64,000 nucleotides of DNA, from positions 28,233,615 to 28,297,614 of the forward strand of contig CM060314.1 in NCBI GenBank assembly GCA_030674185.1, written 5' to 3'. Under the pieces are notes generated by a model. It made no database searches. It saw only the letters and a program-made list of their open reading frames with translations, and was not told where the DNA came from. Positions 13,844 to 59,332 of the stretch are shown here, piece after piece. Numbering within the stretch: position 1 is the first letter of the stretch; the number at the start of each line of letters is the position of its first letter. The position numbers and the translations under genes were made by a program. Source of the stretch: Monoplex corrugatus (lineage: Eukaryota; Mollusca; Gastropoda; Littorinimorpha; Ranellidae).

Positions 13844-15237
13844 GTATGTTTTTTGTTTGTTGGTTGGTGGGTTTTTTTTGGGGGGGTAATATTTTCATTT
13901 TATGTTGTAGATCAAAACAGAATTTTTCCGCATAAAATACAGACTGTTGTGCCGGAGGAAAAAAGCGCATGACCATAGTTATTTTACAGCAGGAAGACTA
14001 GATTTTTTCATGGATGGACTTTAATGAAATCTGGCTCAAATTGTTTAATGCACACTTTTTTTTCTGTATACACGATCCATGCTTGGAGTTACTGCAGTCT
14101 AAATATCACCTGATTGCAAGCAAAATGTTTAAATCTGTCAGTGATTTCTCTGATATTTATCAACAGATTTCTTTCATTCAAAATGTTTATCCATGCAAGT
14201 TTCAAAGATATGCAAATTTCTAGACCACAGAGCTAAATAAAGTGTATGAGCGATTTCCCAAATCAGTATTATGCAAACTGTTAAGGAATGAACTGTTCTG
14301 TGTGGCCGTGCTCTCATGATCAAGTCCCTGTTTTTGTTGTTTGTTTTTTTCTGGTTTTTGTTTTGTTTGTTTTTTTTGTCCTTTATGTACATGTCAAGAA
14401 CATGGGAATTGAATGGGGTTGGCCAGTTTAGAATCATGCAAAACATGTACAGATAAGGATAGCAAAACACACATACAGAAGATGATGTATCAGTTAACAG
14501 AAGGGAGGAATCATGTGTCGGGACAGTTGAATGTTCTTGCAGTTACATCATTTTCTCTAGATGCTCTTTGTTTCCACTGAGAAAACTGTTAGTATGGCTC
14601 ATTGTTTTCCATTTTTAGTAGTATTAGTCCTGATCAGATGATGGCAATTATGTTTATACACTTTCTGATAAGAAATGCATCTACATGTATGAATGTAAGC
14701 ACTGGCAGTTCTCACACTTCATACTCTGTCCTGAATCATAAATTCGAGACCAAAAGCACATCTTGTGTAAAGGTTTTTATTCTTGAACACTTGTAACCAA
14801 TCAAGCTCAAATTCAGAATGATACAGGTCGACCATCTTATGATTCTTTAACTTTTCAATTAAGATAATAGAGCAAAAATGTAAACTCGCAGGTTACATTC
14901 CTGAGAACATGCATGTGTTGTCGGAACGTACTTAACAATGTCATACAATGGTCTGCCAAGGACTAGCTGTAAGACAGGTCCAGTAGGACCTAATGCTACT
15001 AACCTTGAGTAATACAGCGATTTGAAGTTGTTTCAGTACAGGTGTTCTATAGTTCCTCTTGTCCTTCCATTACAAAGTGTAATGAGCATGCTTTTGACAT
15101 GGAGTGTTCATACTCTAATGAAATTACTGTGATTATTGTAAGACACTATATTATTCTGTTGAACCAAATATTACTTGTCACCATCAGTCAGAATCACAAT
15201 GTGACAGAAAGTAAGTTCGTGTAGTATGCTTATGCTT

Positions 15238-15243
15238 TTTATT
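15238..15243 (-). terminator. candidate poly(A) signal AATAAA for the DUF885 gene
   Basis: TTTATT on the plus strand reads AATAAA on the minus strand. It coincides with the point where strand composition changes from A-rich to T/G-rich on the plus strand. Confidence 0.4.
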
Positions 15244-18102
15244 ATGACAGCATGGATTTTAAAATGTGCAGCCCCCAGTCCACCTGTAGAGGGTACTTGA
15301 ATGTGTTGAAAGTTGGGGAAGATAAAGCAGAAATGCAGAGGAATAAGACCCCTCCTTCTAAAAGCTGACACGGAGAGGACAGAAAAGTATTGAGGTTATC
15401 TATCCAATGGAAAGTAAAAATAAAAAAAAATTCACTGTACTTCCCCATGTCTCTCCTTCTGCCCATGTATGTTTTCAAAAATGCTTCCTGATGATCTGTT
15501 TATCACTGAAAATACCATGTAATATATCATTTAACTGTAACTTCCAAACTTCAAACATCAAATCCACTACACAACCAAACATTACACTACTCCCCCATGT
15601 CTCTCATTCTGCCCATGGATATTTCCAAAAGTGTTTCCTTTGTGATCAGCCTATCATTGAAAATACCATGTTATACATTATTCAATCGTCACTTCCAAAC
15701 TTTAGACATCAAATCCACTACATAACTAAACATTAAGCACTCTTCATTGTGCTGTCCGACTATTTCATATCACACCTATACAGTGCAGGAGTTATACAAG
15801 GCATGTGCCAAATTTCTGAATCTGAATGTTATATAGCAGATAAGATGGGGTGCATAAAAAAGTTATCTTAAGTAATTCTGCCTCTTCCAGACTGACTATA
15901 ATGGCGCACTATCTAAATTACTATTATGCATGGGGAAAGGAGACAAAACAAAGAATTCCGAAAATTTTAAACTATTAGATTCCCATGCCTGTACTTACAA
16001 CCTACCTCATCTCCATTCCCTCTTATGAAAAATATGTGAGCACTACTAAACTTATGAATAAACATTACAGCATTTATCTTTTGTCGAGTCAATATAGAAT
16101 ACAACCCAAAGAAATGGTAGTGATGTTCTCATTAGCAAAGCATTTAAACAAACATGGAAAATTGATACACACAAACTAATACATAAACTATGAAAATTAC
16201 AGTCACAAAATGGAGAATAGACAACAAATGGTAAAATGGAAACATGAAATAGAGAAACATCTTCAGATGAACGACACACAATTTTTAATGATTATGTAAA
16301 ACACAAAAGTCAAACAGAATATTTATACAAGCAAATACAAGCAACAAACCTCAGCTCAATCTGTCCCCAAGGCAGAAGACAATGCATTGCAGTAGAATTC
16401 AAAATTCAAGACATTGATACACAATTGGCATCCTAAAAATAATGTATAATGCATGTGTTTTTGGAATACAGAAGCACAAATACAAACACTATCATTTTTG
16501 TCTAGTAAAATGACATAGTATCCAACAGCTTCTACAGGTGTAAGACATCTCCATTTCAAATGAAATCTGATTTGGACACCTTACTTTCAATCGAGTTCCT
16601 TTATCATCTTTGTGCAGGACCATTTCTAGCTCAGGACATTTAAGACACATTCTCTTTTATATCATTTTACCTGAATAATGAAATATGGATTGATTCAAGG
16701 ACCGTGATAACAGCTTAATGAATTCATGAATGGTAAGCAAGGTATGCATAATTAAATATTTGATTATATACTGGTACAAGTAGATATAATAAACATGCTG
16801 ACCATGATGTAGTGAAGTGCACGTGCAGGATCAGCCAACCTATCCACACAAACAAAAGGCATCATGGTACACATGGAAAGGACAAGACAGTTCAAGTTGC
16901 TGGTATAAACCCTGTTATTTGGCACTAATTCTCAAGTTCAAACACCAGTTGATCAAAACAGGCCTAAGTTGCTACATCAGCAAAAGCCATTCCAGTACAA
17001 CTGTCCACTGTCTACAAGATATCAACTCTACAAAGCAATGTGAACTGGAGACAGAAGCAGCATCTTGATTTAAAAACCAAAATCACTCTGTGGCTGATGT
17101 TCGTGATCTGCAGAATTCTCACTACTCAAGATCTAAGCACTGGGAAAATATACGGTCAGAGCAGCAGCACATTCAGATGAAGAGGTGGAACAAGATGGGT
17201 ACAAAATTTTCAGCACAACAGTTATCAAATGTGATAAAAGACAATGTATACAGATTGAAATAAAACCAGTGCAAAAGAATTCTGTACCAACCTTGTTTCA
17301 ATCATTCAACACATGTTCATATTCCATCCCATGCTTTGGGTTCTGATTTTTTTGTAAAAATGAAAGTAATGACCCAGTTAAATCAGTTCAGTTGGAAGTA
17401 GCCTACATTTACAGCACCTGCAATGTGATCAGGAGATGTGACAATATGAACTATCAAGCAAACTGTAGCAACTGAGCAATGCAAATCTACTGATGGTGCT
17501 GAACGCATCTATCTGGAATGGGATTTGCCATCTGAATTTTTTTGTACATTAACAAACTAGCAGCAACAAGTTCTGAGCATCCTGTGCTCATGGCAACATT
17601 TTGTTTGCCAGCTAAAACTTCTGCATACATATTCACTTATTACTGAGTACAGTTCAGTAAAATTGCTGTACACTGGCTTTATAATCAAGTTCATCTTACC
17701 TTCACCAATTAAAATGCTGCCTAGAGAACATCAACATTGCAGTTTACACAAAAAGATACGCATTTAACAAATAATTTGCAGGATAAAACAGAGAAGTTCA
17801 GACCAGGCAATTTCTAAACTTTTATAAACCAAATTATACATAATAACCAGCAACTCAAACAACATGGAGGAATATGAATTGCAGCAAAGAAACGAATCAA
17901 CACTCAAAAACGCCCATAAAGAAAACTTGGTTAAAACAACACTGACTTCAGAAGTCACCGCGCTACAACTGATTGCTAAGCCTGCTCCTGAAATGAAACA
18001 TGCATTACAAGGCGGATAGTCAGAATGTTCCGTCCTGCTCTACCCTCACTCATTCAGTCACTGGTGGTAAATGTGGCATTTATCGTCAGCTACAGCACAC
18101 TC
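15244..18102 (-). other. inferred 3'UTR of the DUF885 gene
   Basis: No ORF with family signal occurs here. The plus strand is A/C-rich, as in the introns of the minus-strand gene, and the bias flips near 15.24 kb. The only minus-strand AATAAA downstream of the stop is at 15243-15238, with an ATTAAA variant near 16.28 kb. A 3'UTR of about 2.86 kb is inferred. Confidence 0.45.
15435..15735. repeat. 150-bp tandem duplication in the inferred 3'UTR
   Basis: Two diverged copies with period about 150 bp share CCCATGTCTCTC, GAAAATACCATGT and ACATCAAATCCACTAC. Confidence 0.8.
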
Positions 18103-52000
<33,898 letters not shown>

Positions 52001-52015
52001 GCTTCCTGCTAACTT
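52001..52015 (-). other. 5'UTR part of the ATG exon
   Basis: An acceptor-like TTGACTCCAG ends at 52016. The 15 nt between it and the ATG are AAGTTAGCAGGAAGC. A second AG at 52006-52007 would give a shorter leader. The start context is strong. Confidence 0.5.
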
Positions 52016-52429
52016 CTGGAGTCAAACAAACCATCCGCATAATCATTCTTCAATATCAGTACCATACAATCAAAGTAATTGCCAATGTTCAAGCCAACAA
52101 AAACCTGAGACACATGAATAAAGAATGAGAATGTATACTGAATCAACAAGACAAGACAGGTGCACATTTTCAGCCAACAAAGACAACAAAGAAATAAATA
52201 CAAGGGCTAATCCAAAAGTCATACCAGTTAGGCAGCCATTTCTGAACTGTTTAATTAAAATGATATTTTCAACTTGTACTGAGATAAGATATAACCTCTG
52301 CACTATTAAAATATACACAAAATTATAATGATAACATATTTAGTTCAACTATATGTTGTCATTGAAAATGTGATGTAACTAACTGTGCATCTGAAAAATG
52401 GATCCCTGCATACAGTAGCTAGATCTTAA

Positions 52430-53160
52430 TATGGAGATGGTCTAATCAAAATTCATGCTGATTTGACAGCTGTATATGGAGACAAGTGTGTTTCATGTAG
52501 GACAGTTTGCTGCTGGGTTGGTAATTTCAGAAGAAAAAAATCTGAAAGACAAGTACTGAAGTGAACATCCAAGTCAGCTTGTAATGAGACTAAATAGCTC
52601 AAGAGGATCTGCATATTTTAGTTTGTGAAATAAATGAAACATGGGGTTTCTATGACACAGCTGAACAGATCCTGCAGTATGATACATCCTGAGATGCGGA
52701 AAGTGGCTGCCACATAGAATGATAGATACCTCATCTCCTGACAGATGAACAGAAAAAAAATCAGAAGGTTCAGAGTTCTATGCTTCAAATCTTATAAACC
52801 AGAAGGCTCCACATGATTATGTGATATGATCTCAGTTGGCAAAACACGGATCACCTTCTATGGTATCTGAAATATGGTTGGGCACTGATGATAAAAAGCC
52901 AGTTGTACTGAAACCAGGTTTTTCAAAGCCCAGAGATACTGAAACCTGGTTTTCAAAGCCCAGAGACTTTTCTCCGATGTCTTCAACTCCAAAGGCTCTG
53001 TAACCATCAATATTTTGCCAAAAAAGTCCACTGTTATGGCTACATATTGTGCAAAACTATTTTGTCCAAAGTTATGCAGTCCTTTCAATAGTAGTTTCAT
53101 GAGCAGTGTCTGAACATGGGTACCAGCAAAACACTCCTTCAACATGATAACCCAATGTCA
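52430..53160 (+). pseudogene. fossil mariner-type transposon fragment
   Basis: Frame at 52448: KIHADLTAVYGDKCVSCRTV then CCWVGNF, close to the mariner DNA-binding region pattern (EIHADLVA..GD..PS..TV..W...F). Further on, in another frame, PHLLTDEQKK matches RWVPHLLT-EQK, and near 52.98 kb VFNSKGSVTINILPKKSTV resembles the F-D--G----F-P-G-TVN segment. Multiple stops and frameshifts; terminal repeats not found. Confidence 0.6.
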
Positions 53161-53169
53161 CTGTGACCT

Positions 53170-53760
53170 GTTAGACTGTTATTTTTGTTTAAAGCCCAGC
53201 CAACCGAGTAGAGCCATATCAGGGCTATAACAGTTTCAAAACATACATAACTTCAACAGGACAAAAAAAAAAAGAAAAGAAAGAAAATAAAGTACACATA
53301 TCAATATATTCAAGCACATTATCTACGGACATGCCCCTGGTGCTGGTCACTCCATCCAATTTATCGCACAGGGGATTTACAAACATACCTAATACAAATT
53401 TAAATATAACTAAAGACACCAAAACATATATACGGTCGGGCCTAAATTACCTGAAATTGCTTTCGCATTTCTCAGCTCCCTAGAGCCAAAAATGCATCAA
53501 TAAAATACATTACACCCAATTATCAATCCTAAGAAAAAGTTTGTAAGAATTTATCGAACACATACAGGTGAATGGATCAGCAAGGCAGAAAATGATAGGA
53601 AGAAATGACAGAAAACAAAGAAACAAGGCAGAAACAAAGAGAGTGACAGAAAAGAGGACATTTCTTGAACAGAATTTTCAGAAGGTGGGTATACTATTTA
53701 TGCTGAGAGTCCCCGGCATCCCCCTACAAGTGCGACCCATTTAAGTCATCTCTCACCATC
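53170..53760 (-). mobile_element. SINE-like family 2 copy
   Basis: TTATTTTTGTTTAAAGCCCA, GAGCCATATCAGGGCTATAA, CCCCTGGTGCTGGTCACTCC, CCAATTTATCGCACAGGGG and CCCCGGCATCCCCC; one of the best-preserved copies. Confidence 0.85.
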
Positions 53761-55240
53761 CCTACTGTTTCAGTTTCACAAGAAGACATCTCCCTGCCCT
53801 ATATAAAATTCCATATGCACTGATGCCAAAGATGCCATGTGATGGATATGATCCAAATGATGATGGTATAAGCCTTATAACCTGCATATAAGTTCAAAAC
53901 ATAGGTAAGATTTTAGGGTACTACTAAGCGCATCATGTTTTCTATGTCTCTCCTTGAAAGAAAATTGTATGATTCATTGTACTAAAGCCGCACAGATTCA
54001 TATTACAGAACCCAGTATAATTAAGTCAACATACAGTTGCTTTTCAACTTTCTAGCACAATTTACCATCCCTATCAACTTAATTCTCTTTTTTGATCCAC
54101 AGAAACAAAACACATGCACTTATTTACACAAACAAACACACATGTGCACATACACACACACACATACAAATTACAATGCATTCAGTAAGATGATACATGG
54201 GATGATGACCAAAACTGTATTCGCGAAGGTATGATTTTAGATGCATGAGGGCTTCAGATCTTCCAAGACCTAGATCGTTTGTTGTACTGGCTTTGCCTGC
54301 AATTTGTCAGCTCATTCATTTCCTTTCACACCAGTGTGCAGGATAATAAATCCACATGAGCTTTATATAACAGATTTGTTCACTGCTTTGTGCTAGTCTG
54401 GGATTCTTATCCCACTTCATACTTTTCGAAGTAGAATCATCAGGTCAGTAAGAATGAAGGCTTGACTGTCTTGTATCTCAACATTTTTGGGCTGAAATTT
54501 CTTCACTTAAAACCACGATTAAGATTACATATTTTTTCTCCTATTGCGTAGAAACAATTTCGCGCAAAATAATTCGCAAAGTATTAAGTTATATGCTTCA
54601 GTTTAGTGTTTGCTTGTCAGCAATTCTGTGGTGATTGTGACAATATGTTTGACTGGGAAGCCAATGTACAGTGAAAATATAAGCAGCATACCAGTGTATC
54701 TGGAAATCTAATGCATTTAAACTGCTTTCATGCTGACCTAACATTATCTGTGCAGCTAAATATGTGCATCTTTTTAAGTTAGTGTTGAGAACACAGGATA
54801 TTTTGCACTTCTCTCGAGTTTTAAACAAAACTCATTTGAAGTGTCTGCTATCCCACGTGACTCGCTTCCTGACTTGTGATTGAATTAAAAGGCCTTGCTA
54901 AATTGTTTATAGTATTAACTTGATGTTTTCTATTTGGGCCTGTGTTTACTTTCATGACGAAAATGATAACAATTCTGGTAAATAACAATCATAATCATAA
55001 AAGTCATAATAATAGTTTCGTTTATATAGCACAGTCATGCCAAAAGCATGCTCACTGCACTTTACAGTAATAGAACACAATTAAACTTTAAATCAGGTTG
55101 CAACAGATACTAACTAAATTAAATATCGAATTACAATAAGTATTAGGAACCACTAGCAACAAAAAAATAACGAAGAACTAATACAATCGGCTACAACTAG
55201 TCTTTATTATGCACGCAAACTCTGTGGGAGCACACACAAT

Positions 55241-55304
<64 letters not shown>
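55241..55304. repeat. (CA)n microsatellite
   Basis: Uninterrupted CA; intron 1. Confidence 0.97.
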
Positions 55305-55306
<2 letters not shown>

Positions 55307-55789
55307 CACATACAAGATGCTAAACTAGGATACACTCAGCCTATCAAGTGTGTGACCTATGCTGAGTGGGGCTACACTCTGCCTGTTGTGTCTGATGCAA
55401 GATTCAAAGACACAAACAAAAGTTCAGAACTGCACAGAAATGAACGGCTTTTATACATCAAAATACAAATCTAACAATTTAGCTGTGTCCTATACAGGAG
55501 AATGTCATTTCTCTGCACATGAATCTGCTGTGTCTATTGCCATGCACTTCAGTTCATCAGTAAATACATTTTATAGCATAGTTTTTCCATTACCAAGGGC
55601 ACAATAGCAAATTATCAAATCTGCGTGTGCCACCTAACTGGCAGATTCTAAAACACTTTTTATTTCCAGCTGCTCAAACACATGAATATAATGGTTTAAA
55701 AAGAAGGAAAAAAAACAGTTTATCTGTTATCCAAAACAAGAAAAACATCTTAAACCAACAGCTAAGGGGCTGAAGGGAAAACCAGAGTC

Positions 55790-56563
55790 ATCATCATCAT
55801 CATCATCATGTGCCCTGCCGCATGGCGTTGGTGACCATGGACTTCCAACCATCTCTATCTCTCGTTGCCCCTAGCATCTCCCCCACCCTCTTCATCCCCA
55901 GCCACTCTGCAAGTCCATCCAGCATTCTCTCCCTGGTCTACCTGGTGCTCTCTTTCCCTCCAGCTTTCCTGTTGTGACCAGGTGCTCCAAATCCCCCTTC
56001 CTCATAAAATGGCCTATAAATGTTGCCTGTCTTTTCCTAATCTTCCTTATGAGTGATCTATTTGTGTCTGCCTCCATCAAGACTGTCTTGTTTGTTTTCT
56101 TTGCTGTCCATGGAACTTTCAACATTCTTCTGAGAAACCACACCTCGGCTGCCTCGATCGTGCTCTGGCTTTGCTTGCTGACTGTCCATGCCTCGCATCC
56201 GTACAACAGTATTGGTTCTATATAACATTCAAGGACTCTCTTTCTGATGTTAATTGATAGGCATTTGTTGGTAAGAATGCTTGTCATCTTCTTGAATGCT
56301 GTTTTGGCTTGGCCGATTCTGCCAGCTATTTCCGATGTGCATCTGCCGTCTGATGAAATGACCGTTCCCAGGTATTTGAACTTATTAACCTGTGTCAAGG
56401 TTGTGCCATTTGCTTTTATTTTGCATGAGGGGATTTCATGTTTTTTACTGATCACCATGACTTCAGTCTTCCAGCTGTTTAGTTCCAACCCCTTACCTTT
56501 GCTTTCTGTTTCTAGTATATTCACAAGGTTTTGTTGGTCCCTTTTATTTTCTGCAATTAGCAA
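55790..56563 (-). pseudogene. LINE ORF2 C-terminal fragment with (ATG)n tail
   Basis: The minus-strand frame reads KTEVMVISKKHE, then NKFKYLGTVISSDGRCTSEI, LLYGCEAWTVSK, RRMLKVPWTAKKTN and IGHFMRKGDLEHLV, all typical of the post-RT part of L1/RTE-like ORF2. A frameshift near 55.91 kb separates this from the last conserved residues. The copy lacks the RT catalytic core (5'-truncated) and ends in a repeated ATG tail at about 55795-55810. Inserted in sense orientation to the DUF885 gene. Confidence 0.8.
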
Positions 56564-57730
56564 ATTTCAAGACAGACCTAAATGACATACACATATTTTA
56601 AACTTTAAAGTTCAAGGTCATAATTAGATCTAATTGCTTACATAATTAACATGCATAATTGTAAAATAAAATGATCATCACCTTTGGCTTTCCTTATCAA
56701 GTTTCAAGTCGTAAACATAACAATTCTGAAAGTGATAAGGATTTTAAGAATCTGAATTAATTTTTGATTAAATCAGCTAAGGTAAATCATTAATTACTGG
56801 GCCTAATTAATACTACAGTCCAGCTCTTCATTAAAGCTCTAGATATCATGGGCAAATAAACACCTTTCTAGATGGAGTCATGGTGCTTTTCATTATAAAG
56901 AAAACATTACACTGTGCAGTTTTCATTATGTAATCTAAAGCAATAAAATGCTTACAATTATAATTTAAAGCAATAAAAGCAACAAAATGTTAACAATTAC
57001 TTTTTTTCAATCGTAATTTTCATCATCACAACCATTAGACAAAGAACTTCATTTTTAAATTATTTTCATTTTTTTCCAATGATATAAATGCAAGCGCGTA
57101 ATTAGTATAACTACTTCATTTTGTCGAATTTTCAACATATCTACTAAGTATGAGTATGACCCTCTAAAGACTAAAGTCTTCTGTGTCCTCTGTAGGCCTA
57201 CTGAATTCCCTATGAATGCTTTCCCCTGCCCTGTCCAGCCCTTGAAATGCCACGGCCAACCAGTTTCCTCACAGAGTAAAATCTTCAACAACACATTTTT
57301 TAACACACAAAAAAACACATTTGTTTTTCTCTCTCTTCTCTGCACACGTGCATTCACCTAACGTGGCAACACCCACACAGGACAAGTGACAGCCTATACA
57401 GCCTAGGCCTTTTCCACAAAACACGTCCCGCATCAACTTACTTTGACAACGATTAGCCCATATTACAATCAATACTACCCAGAACCATTTCACTGTAATT
57501 TGCTGCTGTCTGCTAAGTTTAAAACAGCAGCTTTTTCTTCAGCTCCACAAGTCTGTCAGGCAGCAATGGTTTTCCAGAGCAGACGGCAAAGGCCGGCATG
57601 GCCTTTGTAATAAATTTGGCGCATTTCAGTGGTTACCTTTCATAAAAGCAAAATCAGCATGTTCAGACTCTTTCATAATCACGTTATTGTTAAAATGATG
57701 CAATCTCAATCATTACTATTGCATACTTAC

Positions 57731-57800
57731 TCTCCCTACGGCCTTAATTGTCAAAGTTAACTTTTGGAACTCGGTAGAAGCGAAACCGCACACTGGTTTC
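57731..57800 (-). other. probable non-coding first exon of the DUF885 gene
   Basis: On the minus strand the sequence ends GGGAGA followed by a strong donor, GTAAGTATGC (57730-57721). An acceptor-like TTGACTCCAG precedes the ATG exon at 52016-52017, and an in-frame TGA lies just upstream of that acceptor, so a 5' exon is needed. If the two are joined, the 5' leader carries no in-frame ATG, and ATG at 52000 (context AGCATGG, A at -3, G at +4) remains the start. The 5' limit is unknown and is placed near the ETS site. This is inference from splice signals and location. Confidence 0.45.
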
Positions 57801-57804
57801 GAAA

Positions 57805-57814
57805 ACCGGAAGTG
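57805..57814 (+). promoter_or_regulatory. ETS/GABP-type site ACCGGAAGTG
   Basis: ACCGGAAGTG is the consensus ETS/GABP-type element typical of TATA-less metazoan promoters. It lies immediately upstream of the proposed first exon of the minus-strand DUF885 gene. Its proximal promoter role is inferred. Confidence 0.4.
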
Positions 57815-58015
57815 ATAGGTGTAACATTGCTTACTTCCCTTGATGTAAAAACTGGTAACGTCAACAATAATGTCTGTACAGACTACCTACAAGAATTTGT
57901 TTCTTGCTTTCTGTTCTCTCCCCCCTCCCCCACTCCCCCATCCATCCCTGTACTTGTGTCTGAGACTGGCAGAATGTTTCTGCCACCACTGTCTACACCC
58001 ATCTAATAAAAATGG

Positions 58016-58026
58016 AAAATGGCGGC
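58016..58026 (+). promoter_or_regulatory. YY1-like site AAAATGGCGGC
   Basis: AAAATGGCGGC matches the YY1 consensus. It lies about 340 bp upstream of LINE ORF1, as YY1 sites do in some LINE 5'UTRs, and about 200 bp from the ETS site of the DUF885 promoter. Which it serves cannot be told. Confidence 0.35.
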
Positions 58027-58354
58027 GTTTTTCAGTTCAGCGATAGGGAATTAGGGAAATTGAAGTCATATTATATATTATTTAACTTTGTGAAAGATTG
58101 TGCATATTTACTTGTATTAGTGAAGGCTGTCAGTGCTGCTGATAGCTGGAACGTGCTTCCAGGACATTATTAGATAGCAACAGTGTTGTGTTGTTGGAGC
58201 ACGCACAGTACTCGCAGTATTCACCCTTATCACTTTACATTCACAGTTTCATTTTTCGTTTTTTCATTACTAACCAAAGTTTTTGTCAGGCTGTAAGTAT
58301 ACTGCTCAATAGTTAGTACAAATGTAGTTTTATTACTTAGAAGGCTAAACTAAA

Positions 58355-59332
58355 ATGTCCTGCAGGGGTCGTGGAGGTAGAGGTGGAAATCAGGGTCGCG
58401 CGGGGAAAGGGCAAAGAGGAAGGAGCAAAATAGAGGAATTAGGTACATGGCAATGTACGGTGTGCGACACCCCTAGCGAGGGACCTAGAGACCTTGGGTG
58501 TTTTGTCTGTAAACAGTGGACACACCAGAAGTGCGCCCAAATGAAGAACGAAATGTATGATACACTGAACTGCCCGAATGTACAGTATGTTTGTCCTAAA
58601 TGCATGGACAGTCAGTCCGAGGACATACAATCGCGTTCGGATGTCCGCCTAGACAAACTATTGCAAATGGTTTATGATCTGACCAAACAGGTGAAGGATC
58701 TAGAGCAAGGGCTAGGAGGAGAAAGCTTGGACAAGAAAATCGATGAGGCAGTGAGTAAGAAAGTTGAGGAGGCGATGGAGGAGAGAGAAGAGAAAGAAAA
58801 AAGAAAGATGAATGTGATCATAGTGGGTGTTAGAGAGAGCTCTGAAGATAGTGCAGAGGATAGGAAGAAAGACGACTTGAAGGCTGCCAAAACGATTCTG
58901 GGAAAACTGACAAAGATAGAAGACAATGATGTGAAAGAGCCTGTCAGACTGGGAAAGGTGGGAGGAAATAGGCCCAGGATGTTGAAGGTAACCATGACAA
59001 ATGAGGAAAAGAAGAAAGAAGTAGTGAGAAAGTCTCCTGAGCTGAATGCCGGAGTGACAGATCTGACAAAAAAAATCTATGTCAACCATGACTACACTCC
59101 CAAACAGAGGCAAAAGTACAAAGAGCTGAGAGAAGAACTGATTAGAAGAAGGGATGAGCGCGATCCTGTCGTGGTGGACGTCTCCACCGTCTTTGGCACA
59201 ACCTGCCTCCTGCCCGACGCCACTTTTCGTCTCCTGCTTCTTCGTCTCCTCCACTGCCCCTGCCCTCGACCTCGCTGCTGCAAACTTCGTCTCCTCCTCT
59301 GCCGTCTTCGCCTTCGCCTTCTGTCCGGATAG
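58355..59332 (+). CDS. LINE ORF1 protein with PHD finger and coiled coil
   Basis: Starts at ATG in AAACTAAAATGTCC. Residues 1-30 are a G/R-rich basic stretch (CRGRGGRGGNQGRAGKG). A C4-H-C3 PHD-type finger follows at about 33-82 (CTVC, CFVC, H--C, CPKC). An acidic/basic coiled coil covers about 100-155 and an RRM-like segment begins MNVIIVGVRE. The core ends about residue 270. PHD domains have been described in ORF1 of CR1-like LINEs; the protein likely binds the element RNA. The last ~55 codons are in C-rich sequence that overlaps the ORF2 frame, so the real C-terminus is unclear. Confidence 0.8.
   Translation: MSCRGRGGRGGNQGRAGKGQRGRSKIEELGTWQCTVCDTPSEGPRDLGCFVCKQWTHQKCAQMKNEMYDTLNCPNVQYVCPKCMDSQSEDIQSRSDVRLDKLLQMVYDLTKQVKDLEQGLGGESLDKKIDEAVSKKVEEAMEEREEKEKRKMNVIIVGVRESSEDSAEDRKKDDLKAAKTILGKLTKIEDNDVKEPVRLGKVGGNRPRMLKVTMTNEEKKKEVVRKSPELNAGVTDLTKKIYVNHDYTPKQRQKYKELREELIRRRDERDPVVVDVSTVFGTTCLLPDATFRLLLLRLLHCPCPRPRCCKLRLLLCRLRLRLLSG

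Larger units (their letters stand above)
52016..57730 (-). other. inferred intron between the non-coding and ATG exons
   Basis: A 5.7-kb interval with no DUF885 coding signal. It holds a fossil mariner, a family 2 SINE-like copy, a CA tract (55241-55304) and a minus-strand LINE tail. Between 53.8 and 55.2 kb and 56.6-57.7 kb I see only AT-rich unique sequence. Confidence 0.45.
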
